Assembly (NCBI GenBank): GCA_002428735.1
Contig: DIXO01000051.1
Coordinates: forward strand, 1 to 5,916
From: Syntrophaceae bacterium UBA6078
Lineage (GTDB): Bacteria; Desulfobacterota; Syntrophia; Syntrophales; UBA2210
Reading direction: 5' to 3'
DNA length: 5,916 bases
The position numbers and the translations under genes are program-made. Positions within the stretch are counted from its first letter, which is position 1, and every line of letters begins with the position of its first letter. Positions 1-5,916 of the stretch are shown here, in pieces. Under the pieces are notes generated by a model that worked only from the letters and a program-made list of their open reading frames with translations, was not told the DNA's origin and made no database searches.

Positions 1-2524
1 AATTTCCTAACCGGAAATTACTGATATAGATTACACAACGGCCAATGCTTGCACCCGGCCAGAAATCCTCAATAAAGAGAATGAGTCTATTGATCGAAGT
101 ATTGGAAAGAATGAATCTACGAGTTTGTGAAAAGTATTTGCCTAATAGAAAACTGTCGGGCACAATAAAACTTTGATAGCCAACAGATGCAGTAAGTCTT
201 ATCGCTGCTTCCATAAATACTGCATAGAGACTCAATTTATATTCAGCAGAATCAGCATAAGTGCGTCTTAAATACTCTTCATCAAGATTGTTTATTGCGG
301 AATGCCCACGAAGCCCGTAACTAACCCAAGGTGGATTCCCAATCACAACATCAAATCCATAGTTTATTAAAAATGTAACGGGAAATTCCAACTCCCAATG
401 AAAATATGATGGTAGATCATTACTGGAAAGAATAGAATCTTTACTGTCAATTAATTCCTTATACTTCCATTCGCTTATCACATTTCCAAAATAGATGCTG
501 GTGTGCATGTCGCAGACCCGTTTGTACGGCTTTAAGATTTCATCAATCTCGTCAAGCCAAGCTTTCTTGTCGGCAATAACGTCAAGCGTCGCAGAATCGG
601 TGGATGTAATTCGTGTGTAGTTTGAAATTGCCTTGCCGACAGCTTCCTTGAAATCCCTGTCATCGGAGAAGACGGAGTGTTGCTTTTTCTCTGCTTTGCC
701 GGGATATTTGCCGATATCATCCAAACGTGCGCCAATCAGAGAATTGCCGGTCTTCAGTCTGTGATTAAGGAAGGATAGCGGCTTCTCTTTGGACATGGAA
801 AGAATCCAGAGAGAGAGTTTAGCCAGCTCGACGGCTAACGGGTTGACATCAACGCCGTAAACGCAGTTTTCCACGACCCAGCGCCGCCAATGCGTGGTCG
901 AGGTATCGGTTGTCCCGATTATTGCGCATTCATTCAGAATCTCTGTAATGAAATTCGCTATGAAATTTGAGGTATTCACCAAGAAGTGCCCGCTGCCCAT
1001 TGCCGGGTCGAGCACGCTGAGTTTCAGGACTTTCTCCTTTATGAACGTCTTCAAATTGTCTTCCAGGAGTTCTGTCAGAGCCTTTCGTTCTTTTTGATCA
1101 ATGGCCTTGGCTACGGCGCTTAAGAGGTCTTTCTGGCCTGCCAGAAAATCCTGCCGTAACTGTGAAAGCTTCTCTCCCACGGTGTTGCGCACGATGTAAT
1201 CGACGATGTATTCGGGCGTATAATATGAACCGGTCGCCTTTCGTTCACTGCGATCACTTCCGAAATAGACCTGTCCTGCCGGAATGTATCGCCCGGCGAC
1301 GATCTTTCCGCCCTGTGATTCCGGAATGAATTGAATCTTGTCTTTTGCCGCACGAACCTCCGTATCTTCCTTGGTAATAAACAATTTATGTTCCAGCAAT
1401 CCTTCATAGAGTGTGCCCAGGTGTCGCACGCTCATATCCCGATAGCTGATGGCTTTTTCCTCCCCTGATCTTTCCTGGTAGGATGTCAGGTAATGGAGGG
1501 CGGAGGCCAGATGACTGTTGTTGACGCGCGACTCTTCGATGAACTGGGTAAATTCACTTTCATGGGGGTCAAACAGACCGCCGTTGTAACTCTGGTCAAT
1601 ATCGACGAAGATGCGTTCCAGGTCCTCCCAAATGCTGTAGCCTGAGGCAGACGTATTATTTGCGGAAGATGCCTTGCTGCGCCGGAGAACATCATTGAGC
1701 AACTTGCTGTTTGTTTCATTCAGCAGGCCACGCGCATCGGCATAAAAGAGAAAAAGCAACCGGAACATATAGAGCATGGCGCCATGATAGATCTTTCCGC
1801 GCAGAGCGTCGTCATCGAAATTGGGAGATCCGCTTGACTTTAGGAATTCCACATATCCCATACACAGGTTGGAAAGAACGCCTTTGCCGCCTTCTTCCTT
1901 CTGCTTCAGGGCATTGGCCAGTTCGCTTTCAATATAGTCAATCTTCGCCAGGGACTCCTTCTTGAACACGTCAAGGCGGCATTGCCCCTGTTCGCCGGTG
2001 GTGAAGTTCTCCACTTTCATAAACTTGTGGAAGATCTGATAAGCCTGCGATGCGCTGTCCGATAGGATGGCGGCGAGATTTATTTCGAGGAAGATTTCAT
2101 GGGGTGTGGATTCATCGAGATGGTACATTCGCCACTGTTCGCCGTTGGTCAATAGGCCCCATTTAAGATTGTGGTGGCGCAGGCTGCGGATGACCTTTTC
2201 AGCCCAATTTCGGCCCATCGTGGTGTTATCCAAATCGTCCGTGGGAAGCAGCACATAACACAGGGTGAGCGGCGCTTCCATATTTCCCACAGGGTATAGC
2301 AAGGTCAGCCTTTCATTCTCTATCTTAATGTTGAAACGAAGGGCATACAGCACCTCATGGACAAATGACTCTTTCCATTCCTGGATGGTGGCGGTCCGCG
2401 CAAATTCTCGATATTCTTTTAACGTGGTCAGTGATGCCAGGATTTCCGTATCTTCGGGTTGCTGGGTGATTTCTTGGAGGTATATCTCGGAGAAGAGGTA
2501 TTCGTTCCGGTAGTAGGTCGTCAT
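1..2524 (-). CDS. Eco57I-type N6-adenine DNA methyltransferase (type IIG/BREX/DISARM-like), partial: 3' end outside window
   Basis: Seen: one frame stays open from ATG at 2524 to base 2, 841 codons with no stop. AAAGGAG lies 5 bases before the start. Residues about 50-150 look like the N-terminal domain of type I/IIG restriction proteins, ending in KWGLLTNGEQWRMYH (121-135). A helical region follows (FRLLFLFYADARGLL, about 254-268; RHLGTLYEGLLEH, about 367-379). The methyltransferase core has motif X GSYYTPEYIV (432-441), SAM-binding motif I DPAMGSGHFL (506-515), the acidic motif YGVDVNP (556-562) and catalytic motif IV NPPW (730-733). Known: this set transfers a methyl group from SAM to the N6 of adenine in a DNA site; in related enzymes the target-recognition domain lies further C-terminal, here outside the window. 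Inferred: it is the third gene of the abiE operon, 30 bases after abiEii. I see no convincing PD-(D/E)XK site in the N-terminal part. The last 160 codons are AT-rich compared with the rest. The exact subfamily is uncertain. Confidence 0.9.
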   Translation of the reverse strand, partial: MTTYYRNEYLFSEIYLQEITQQPEDTEILASLTTLKEYREFARTATIQEWKESFVHEVLYALRFNIKIENERLTLLYPVGNMEAPLTLCYVLLPTDDLDNTTMGRNWAEKVIRSLRHHNLKWGLLTNGEQWRMYHLDESTPHEIFLEINLAAILSDSASQAYQIFHKFMKVENFTTGEQGQCRLDVFKKESLAKIDYIESELANALKQKEEGGKGVLSNLCMGYVEFLKSSGSPNFDDDALRGKIYHGAMLYMFRLLFLFYADARGLLNETNSKLLNDVLRRSKASSANNTSASGYSIWEDLERIFVDIDQSYNGGLFDPHESEFTQFIEESRVNNSHLASALHYLTSYQERSGEEKAISYRDMSVRHLGTLYEGLLEHKLFITKEDTEVRAAKDKIQFIPESQGGKIVAGRYIPAGQVYFGSDRSERKATGSYYTPEYIVDYIVRNTVGEKLSQLRQDFLAGQKDLLSAVAKAIDQKERKALTELLEDNLKTFIKEKVLKLSVLDPAMGSGHFLVNTSNFIANFITEILNECAIIGTTDTSTTHWRRWVVENCVYGVDVNPLAVELAKLSLWILSMSKEKPLSFLNHRLKTGNSLIGARLDDIGKYPGKAEKKQHSVFSDDRDFKEAVGKAISNYTRITSTDSATLDVIADKKAWLDEIDEILKPYKRVCDMHTSIYFGNVISEWKYKELIDSKDSILSSNDLPSYFHWELEFPVTFLINYGFDVVIGNPPWVSYGLRGHSAINNLDEEYLRRTYADSAEYKLSLYAVFMEAAIRLTASVGYQSFIVPDSFLLGKYFSQTRRFILSNTSINRLILFIEDFWPGASIGRCVIYISNFRLGN

Positions 2525-2554
2525 AAAGACTCCTTTGGGCTGTAAAAATACGCC

Positions 2555-3352
2555 TTAATTTACGTTCAGCTTATCGACGATTTTATTTTTTATGAGGGCA
2601 TAGGCCTTCTGGACGTCATATATCGCGTCAGCAGGCAGCAAGGGGTTCAGATCGCTGAGGAAGCCCCGATGCCTCAGTTTCTCCTGCAAATTCTTTTCGT
2701 AATGCATGCTGTCAACGGTTTGGCCTTCGGTCTCCATGTACTGTTTGAAGGCATGGATTACTTTGCCGGCATCGGCTTTCCCTTCTGAAACACCCATCCA
2801 CAAATCGAAAAGGTCGCGCCCTTTTCTTCTTTGATACAACGCCCTCAGCTTGGTCGCGAGCAATTCCTCCAGGGTATAGGTCGTGATCTCACACTCTCCT
2901 TTGAACCACCGGGACTGGACGGCAAAGTGTTGCTTTTGATAGCCATCCACCGCGAAATGCTCTCGCGTGTTGATCTCAACCTTCAGTCGCAATTGCACGA
3001 CCGGAGGCCCCTCCGATTCCATGCGATAGGTCAATATGACCGATTGCTCCGTTTGCTTGCGCCGCGGCACACCAAGAAAGCCGTTTAACAACTGTTGCAG
3101 GGTATCGATGACCTGTCCGATGGGCGCCGGGAGAATTTGAACCAGGTCAATATCCTCCGAATAGCGCCGCGGAATATCAAAATAGAGTTTGTGCAATGCC
3201 GTGCCGCCCCGGAAGGCCAATCGCTCCGCCAGCAAGGGACTCTGAAAAATGGCGACAAGCGCCCTGGAGATGATCAAGTCCTGTTCCACCTGGGCATCGT
3301 TGACCCAGGGTGCAAACCGACGCCAGGCGACGATATCCGCCTTGGGAATCAC
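2555..3352 (-). CDS. abiEii: AbiEii-family nucleotidyltransferase toxin (type IV toxin-antitoxin, DUF1814)
   Basis: A 265-residue protein, a usual length for this family. Seen: nucleotidyltransferase motif I FRGGTALHK (47-55); motif II SEDIDL (65-70) with D67 and D69 as likely metal ligands; KVEIN (124-128) with E126 as the probable third acidic residue; and the C-terminal signature TKLRALYQRRKGRDLFDLW (167-185) with K168, R179 and D180. Known: AbiEii proteins of this DNA polymerase beta-like fold are growth-inhibiting toxins that give abortive phage resistance together with AbiEi. A mycobacterial relative (MenT3) adds pyrimidines to tRNA acceptor ends. The substrate of this protein is not known. 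The start is GTG at 3352, with GGAGG 7 bases upstream, and it overlaps the antitoxin stop by 4 bases (GTGA), which suggests translational coupling. All the motifs are intact, so the toxin is probably active. Confidence 0.93.
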   Translation of the reverse strand: MIPKADIVAWRRFAPWVNDAQVEQDLIISRALVAIFQSPLLAERLAFRGGTALHKLYFDIPRRYSEDIDLVQILPAPIGQVIDTLQQLLNGFLGVPRRKQTEQSVILTYRMESEGPPVVQLRLKVEINTREHFAVDGYQKQHFAVQSRWFKGECEITTYTLEELLATKLRALYQRRKGRDLFDLWMGVSEGKADAGKVIHAFKQYMETEGQTVDSMHYEKNLQEKLRHRGFLSDLNPLLPADAIYDVQKAYALIKNKIVDKLNVN

Positions 3353-4164
3353 AGATCACCCTCCACATCCGTATTGACCAGAAGCCGCCAGCGGGCGTTC
3401 CTTTCAGCTTCGCTCGCAGGCAATGAGGGATCCAGCCTGGTAAAGGGTGGATTCTTATCGGCGATTAAACCAGCCAGATCTTTCACCAACTCGGCATAGC
3501 CGGATTTTTCCATCAACCACCCCAGCCTTTGCGCGCAAACCAGATTTCCCTCCGCTTTGATTGCATCTTTTAGCTTAGCAGGGTCCATAGACTCGCCAAG
3601 TTCTTGAAGCACGGTCATCACGCGATCCAGCCCGCCGATGGAGCGGGCATAACGGATGAGATCGAGGGCCGTGGCCTCCGGTGAAGAAACAAAAATATGA
3701 CCCGTTTGAACCTTTATTTGAGTGACCGGGGTTGCCTTGAAGTTGGTCTTGAAGAAAAAGCGAATGGCCAGGCCTTTCTTGCGGACTTCGCGTTGGGGGA
3801 CGGTGGTGACAACCTGAAACTGCTGTGGTTGTTGGTGTGCGGCGCCTTGAAGCGAGGCGGCGCTGAGCAGCCCAACGTAATAGGGTTGCTCCAGGTAGGC
3901 CATCAGATCGGCGATGAACCATTCTGCCGGCAATATGCCGGTAGTCCGGTATTCCAGGGGGACGATGACGAAAAAGCCGCTTCGGATGCGCAAGGTTCTA
4001 TTTTTTTTCGCCAGTCTTGCGGCGGCTTTCTTGAATGCTTCCTCGGTGAATTGAAGGGATTCGATGGCATCTTCGCGGGTGAAGAAATAGAGCCCTTGCT
4101 CCTGACGGGAATCAACCCAGGATGGGAGATCGCTTGAAGTTGCAGTTTTTGCTTTTCGAGGCAT
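3349..4164 (-). CDS. abiEi: AbiEi-family antitoxin and autoregulator (type IV toxin-antitoxin)
   Basis: A 271-residue protein directly before the toxin gene. Seen: residues about 20-70 form a predicted winged helix-turn-helix (FTREDAIESL, then a second helix around 41-53 and a wing near RIRSGFFVIVP). The C-terminal antitoxin domain has the family-like YYVGLLSAASLQGAAH (95-110), SPEATALDLIRY (161-172) and RLGWLME (213-219), and ends with RNARWRLLVN near 255-264. Known: AbiEi proteins neutralise AbiEii without a stable protein complex (type IV) and repress their own promoter through the winged helix. The start is ATG at 4164, with GGAAGG 4 bases upstream; this site overlaps a palindrome that may be its operator. 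It is the first gene of the operon and ends inside the toxin start codon region. The N-terminal residues 1-15 are polar and basic. Assignment rests on motifs and on gene order. Confidence 0.92.
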   Translation of the reverse strand: MPRKAKTATSSDLPSWVDSRQEQGLYFFTREDAIESLQFTEEAFKKAAARLAKKNRTLRIRSGFFVIVPLEYRTTGILPAEWFIADLMAYLEQPYYVGLLSAASLQGAAHQQPQQFQVVTTVPQREVRKKGLAIRFFFKTNFKATPVTQIKVQTGHIFVSSPEATALDLIRYARSIGGLDRVMTVLQELGESMDPAKLKDAIKAEGNLVCAQRLGWLMEKSGYAELVKDLAGLIADKNPPFTRLDPSLPASEAERNARWRLLVNTDVEGDL

Positions 4165-4170
4165 ATCACC

Positions 4171-4187
4171 TTCCTAGGAAAATTTTC
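4171..4187. repeat. Two overlapping perfect palindromes in the abiE leader, candidate AbiEi operator
   Basis: TTCCTAGGAA (4171-4180) and GAAAATTTTC (4178-4187) are each perfect 10-bp palindromes sharing three bases. They lie between the likely transcription start and the abiEi start codon and overlap its ribosome binding site. AbiEi antitoxins of studied systems bind inverted repeats at their own promoter, so an operator role is plausible, but it is inferred from position only. Confidence 0.4.
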
Positions 4188-4191
4188 ACAA

Positions 4192-4220
4192 ATAAGACCA
4201 TAAAAAAGTCCTTTTTGCAA
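4192..4220 (-). promoter_or_regulatory. Candidate sigma70-type promoter for the abiEi-abiEii-methyltransferase operon
   Basis: On the minus strand, a -35-like TTGCAA (4215-4220) is followed after 17 bases by TCTTAT (4192-4197), a 4/6 match to the -10 box. A TG dinucleotide one base before it makes an extended -10. Transcription would start near 4185 and leave a leader of about 20 bases before abiEi. The region is AT-rich (about 32 percent G+C for 4201-4260 by hand count). It was chosen by eye. Confidence 0.45.
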
Positions 4221-4351
4221 ATGAAAAAATGAACAACGTCAGGAACACAAAATATGACCGGTATTGCAGCAGGTAATCTGTCGGGTTTAGTATAGTCACC
4301 CAAAGGTTGGATCATGCGATTTGTAGAAGCCTATGGAAGCCGAACGGCAAG
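4221..4351. other. AT-rich spacer between the housekeeping block and the defence operon, no gene seen
   Basis: I find no coding region, tRNA or attachment-site copy here. A short GCC/GGC inverted repeat (4339-4348) is too small to interpret. If the defence block is an island, its junction with the older chromosome probably lies in or near this stretch, or at the tRNA 3' end. Confidence 0.4.
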
Positions 4352-4378
4352 AAAAAACCCGCTATTTCTAGCGGGTTT
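4352..4378 (-). terminator. Intrinsic terminator of the serS-tRNA-Ser unit
   Basis: On the minus strand, AAACCCGCTA (4369-4378) pairs perfectly with TAGCGGGTTT (4355-4364) across a GAAA loop (4365-4368). The run of six T at 4352-4357, which includes the last three stem bases, gives the U tract. A 10-bp GC-rich stem closed by a GNRA loop and followed by U residues is a strong Rho-independent terminator. It lies 33 bases after the tRNA 3' end. On the plus strand only three T follow the stem, so it mainly works in the minus direction. Confidence 0.9.
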
Positions 4379-4411
4379 CTGCACTTCTTTGGACTGTATT
4401 GGATTTTGAAA

Positions 4412-4497
4412 TGGCGGAGGGAGCAGGATTCGAACCCGCGAACCTTTCGGTTAACGGTTTTCAAGACCGCCGCCTTCGACCGCTCGGCCATCCCTCC
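4412..4497 (-). tRNA. tRNA-Ser, anticodon UGA, with encoded CCA
   Basis: An 86-base class II tRNA. The acceptor stem pairs GGAGGGA (4491-4497) with TCCCTCC (4416-4422); discriminator G and encoded CCA follow (4412-4415). The anticodon loop is CTTGAAA (4459-4465) with anticodon TGA at 4461-4463, which reads UCA and, through wobble, other UCN codons. The long variable arm AACC-GAAA-GGTT and the discriminator G are serine identity features. The T loop is TTCGAAT on a 5-bp stem with one G-U pair. It lies 26 bases after the serS stop on the same strand, so it may be processed from a common transcript. Its 3' end faces the defence genes, and tRNA-Ser 3' ends are common integration sites. Confidence 0.97.
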
Positions 4498-4523
4498 GGT
4501 TCCGTACAACGGTGCTACTCTAC

Positions 4524-5801
4524 TTACTTTCTCGCTATCCTGTCAATCCCATTCATGTACGGTTTGAGCGCCTCCGGGATCAGAACGCTCCCGTCCTTCT
4601 GCTGGTAATTCTCCAGGACCGCCACCACGGTCCGCCCCACGGCCAGCCCGGAGCCGTTGAGGGTGTGGACATACTCGATCTTTCCGCTCTCTCCGCGGCG
4701 AAACCGAATCCCCGCCCTGCGGGCCTGAAACGCCTCGAAATTGCTGCATGAGGAAATCTCCCGGTAGGCGTCCTGCCCGGGCATCCACGCCTCCAGATCG
4801 TAGGTCTTCGCGGAGGAGAATCCCAGATCGCCCGTGCAGAGGGATACGGTCCGGAAATGGATGCCGAGTTTCTCCAGAATCTCCTCGGCATTGGCGGTGA
4901 GTTTTTCCAGTTGGTCGTAAGATTCCTCCGGTTTGGTGAACTTGACCATTTCCACCTTGTTGAACTGGTGCTGCCGTATCAAGCCCCGCGTGTCCTTGCC
5001 GTACGACCCGGCCTCCGCGCGGAAGCACGCCGAGTAGGCCACATAGGAAAGGGGAAGATCTTTCTCATCCAGAATATCGTCCCGGTGGATATTGGTGACG
5101 GGGACCTCCGCCGTGGGGATGAGGTAGTAGTCTGTTCCTGCCACCTTGAAAAGGTCTTCCTCGAATTTGGGGAGCTGCCCGGTCCCCGTCATGCTGTCGC
5201 TGTTCACCATGAAGGGGGTGAAGACCTCCGTGTAGCCGTGCCGGGTGGTGTGGAGATCAAGCATGAAGTTGACCAGCGCCCGCTCCAGAAGGGCGCCCGC
5301 TCCCCGGTACAGGGTGAAGCGCGCACCCGTTATCTTGGCCCCGGCGGCGAAATCCAGTATGTTGAGATCCTCGCCGATATCCCAGTGGGCTTTGGGATCG
5401 AAATCGAAGCGCGGTTTCTCACCCCACTCCCGCACCACGGGGTTGTCATCGTCCCCTGTTCCGCGAACAACCGATTCATGGGGGATGTTGGGGATGGTCA
5501 TGGTCAATTCGCCGAGCTGGGCCTCGGTCTCTTTGAGGGCGTCGTCCAGTTCCTTGATCCGGGTGGAGACCGTCCCCATCCTGGCAATGATATCGGAGGC
5601 GTCCTGGCCGTTCTTCTTCCGCGCGCCGATCTCCTTGGAGACGCTGTTTCTCTCGCTCCGCAGGGTTTCGACTTCCTGAAGGATGTCCCGTCTCTTTCGA
5701 TCCATGGCGACAAACCGGCCCAGATCGATGGCGTCTCCCCGCTCCTCCAGCTTCGTCCTGACCAGATCGATGTTTTCCCGTATGAATTTTATTTCCAGCA
5801 T
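4524..5801 (-). CDS. serS: Seryl-tRNA synthetase (SerRS)
   Basis: A cytosolic class II aminoacyl-tRNA synthetase that activates serine with ATP and charges tRNA-Ser (and tRNA-Sec where present). At 425 residues it has the normal bacterial length. Seen: the canonical opening MLEIKFIREN; an N-terminal helical arm (about 29-103), the coiled coil that grips the long variable arm of tRNA-Ser; motif 1 ending near TEVFTPFMV (191-199); the serine-binding TAEVP (230-234); motif 2 CFRAEAGSYGKDTRG (259-273); and motif 3 GSGLAVGRT (383-391) with the ATP-binding arginine at 390. I chose ATG at 5801 because it gives the family start and sits 9 bases after GAGGA. A GTG at 5807 in the same frame would add only two residues and is 3 bases from that site. 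The gene is followed by a tRNA-Ser and a shared terminator. It is complete, and the base composition is GC-rich (67 and 70 percent in two sampled lines). Confidence 0.98.
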   Translation of the reverse strand: MLEIKFIRENIDLVRTKLEERGDAIDLGRFVAMDRKRRDILQEVETLRSERNSVSKEIGARKKNGQDASDIIARMGTVSTRIKELDDALKETEAQLGELTMTIPNIPHESVVRGTGDDDNPVVREWGEKPRFDFDPKAHWDIGEDLNILDFAAGAKITGARFTLYRGAGALLERALVNFMLDLHTTRHGYTEVFTPFMVNSDSMTGTGQLPKFEEDLFKVAGTDYYLIPTAEVPVTNIHRDDILDEKDLPLSYVAYSACFRAEAGSYGKDTRGLIRQHQFNKVEMVKFTKPEESYDQLEKLTANAEEILEKLGIHFRTVSLCTGDLGFSSAKTYDLEAWMPGQDAYREISSCSNFEAFQARRAGIRFRRGESGKIEYVHTLNGSGLAVGRTVVAVLENYQQKDGSVLIPEALKPYMNGIDRIARK

Positions 5802-5810
5802 AGCCACACG

Positions 5811-5815
5811 TCCTC
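5811..5815 (-). promoter_or_regulatory. serS: serS ribosome binding site
   Basis: GAGGA on the minus strand, 9 bases before ATG 5801 and 3 bases before GTG 5807. The spacing favours the ATG and decides the start of serS. Confidence 0.65.
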
Positions 5816-5828
5816 GCGTATCTCTCTA

Positions 5829-5860
5829 AAAGGGTTACGTTGCTAACATTTTGACCCTTT
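5829..5860 (-). repeat. Inverted repeat in the serS leader
   Basis: AAAGGGT and ACCCTTT (plus-strand positions 5829-5835 and 5854-5860) form 7-bp complementary arms separated by 18 bases. They flank the weak -10 candidate of serS. It could be a regulator site or a leader hairpin. I see none of the conserved parts of a T-box, and the leader is too short for one. Chance is possible. Confidence 0.3.
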
Positions 5861-5868
5861 GAAGTCAA
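5840..5868 (-). promoter_or_regulatory. Weak candidate promoter for serS
   Basis: TTGACT (5863-5868, 5/6 match to the -35 box) is followed after 17 bases by TAGCAA (5840-5845, only 3/6 match to the -10 box). The position, about 40 bases before the start codon, is suitable, but the -10 box is poor. The gene could also be read from a promoter right of the window. Confidence 0.3.
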
Positions 5869-5916
5869 TATAAAACACCGCAGGCCGAAAATCCTTGATC
5901 CACCACCAAAAAAATA

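Noticed and set aside
1120..1719. Short minus-strand frames of 95 and 77 codons (1120-1407 and 1486-1719)
   Set aside because: They overlap, in another frame, the continuous methyltransferase frame that carries motifs X, I and IV. They do not indicate a broken gene.
1..2524. Methyltransferase as a frameshifted pseudogene
   Set aside because: I read the frame codon by codon from 2524 to 2 and found no stop. It only lacks its end because the window stops.
3095..4137. Plus-strand frames of 134 and 146 codons opposite the abiE genes
   Set aside because: Both are antisense to well-supported genes and show no family motifs.
4221..4233. Repeated ATGAA (4221-4225 and 4229-4233) upstream of the abiE -35 box
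   Set aside because: Five-base repeats in an A-rich stretch are expected by chance.
4857..5846. A 329-codon reading frame on the plus strand
   Set aside because: It lies antisense to serS, whose motifs are all intact. Long antisense frames are expected in GC-rich genes, and the translation shows no recognisable domain.
5802..5916. T-box riboswitch before serS
   Set aside because: The leader is too short, and I see no antiterminator/terminator pair or conserved T-box core.

Overview
The window is bacterial, and every gene I can support lies on the minus strand. Read in the direction of transcription (from base 5916 down to base 1) it has two parts. The first is a housekeeping block: seryl-tRNA synthetase (serS), a tRNA-Ser(UGA) gene 26 bases after its stop, and a strong intrinsic terminator with a 10-bp stem and a GAAA loop. 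The second, after a short AT-rich spacer, is an accessory defence-type operon: an AbiEi-family antitoxin, an AbiEii-family nucleotidyltransferase toxin, and a large Eco57I-type N6-adenine DNA methyltransferase that runs off the left edge.

The organism cannot be named from the sequence. Two sampled 60-base lines of serS count 67 and 70 percent G+C, and sampled abiE lines 50 to 60 percent. A Gram-negative anaerobe of the old Deltaproteobacteria would fit, but this is a weak guess.

Layout: 1-2524 methyltransferase (841 codons seen, 3' end missing); 2555-3352 toxin; 3349-4164 antitoxin; about 4165-4220 operon leader with a promoter candidate and two overlapping palindromes; 4221-4351 spacer with no gene seen; 4352-4378 terminator; 4412-4497 tRNA-Ser; 4524-5801 serS; 5802-5916 serS leader.

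How the genes may work together: SerRS charges serine tRNAs, including the one encoded just behind it. The three defence genes are tightly packed (a 4-base overlap, then a 30-base gap), so they probably share a transcript. The AbiE pair is a type IV toxin-antitoxin and phage-abortive module. The methyltransferase carries clear SAM-binding and NPPW catalytic motifs, but its N-terminal region resembles a restriction-nuclease domain without an obvious active site. It may therefore depend on partner proteins beyond the left edge, as in BREX- or DISARM-like systems. The position of this block just behind the 3' end of a tRNA gene suggests a tRNA-anchored island, although no integrase or repeated attachment site is visible here.
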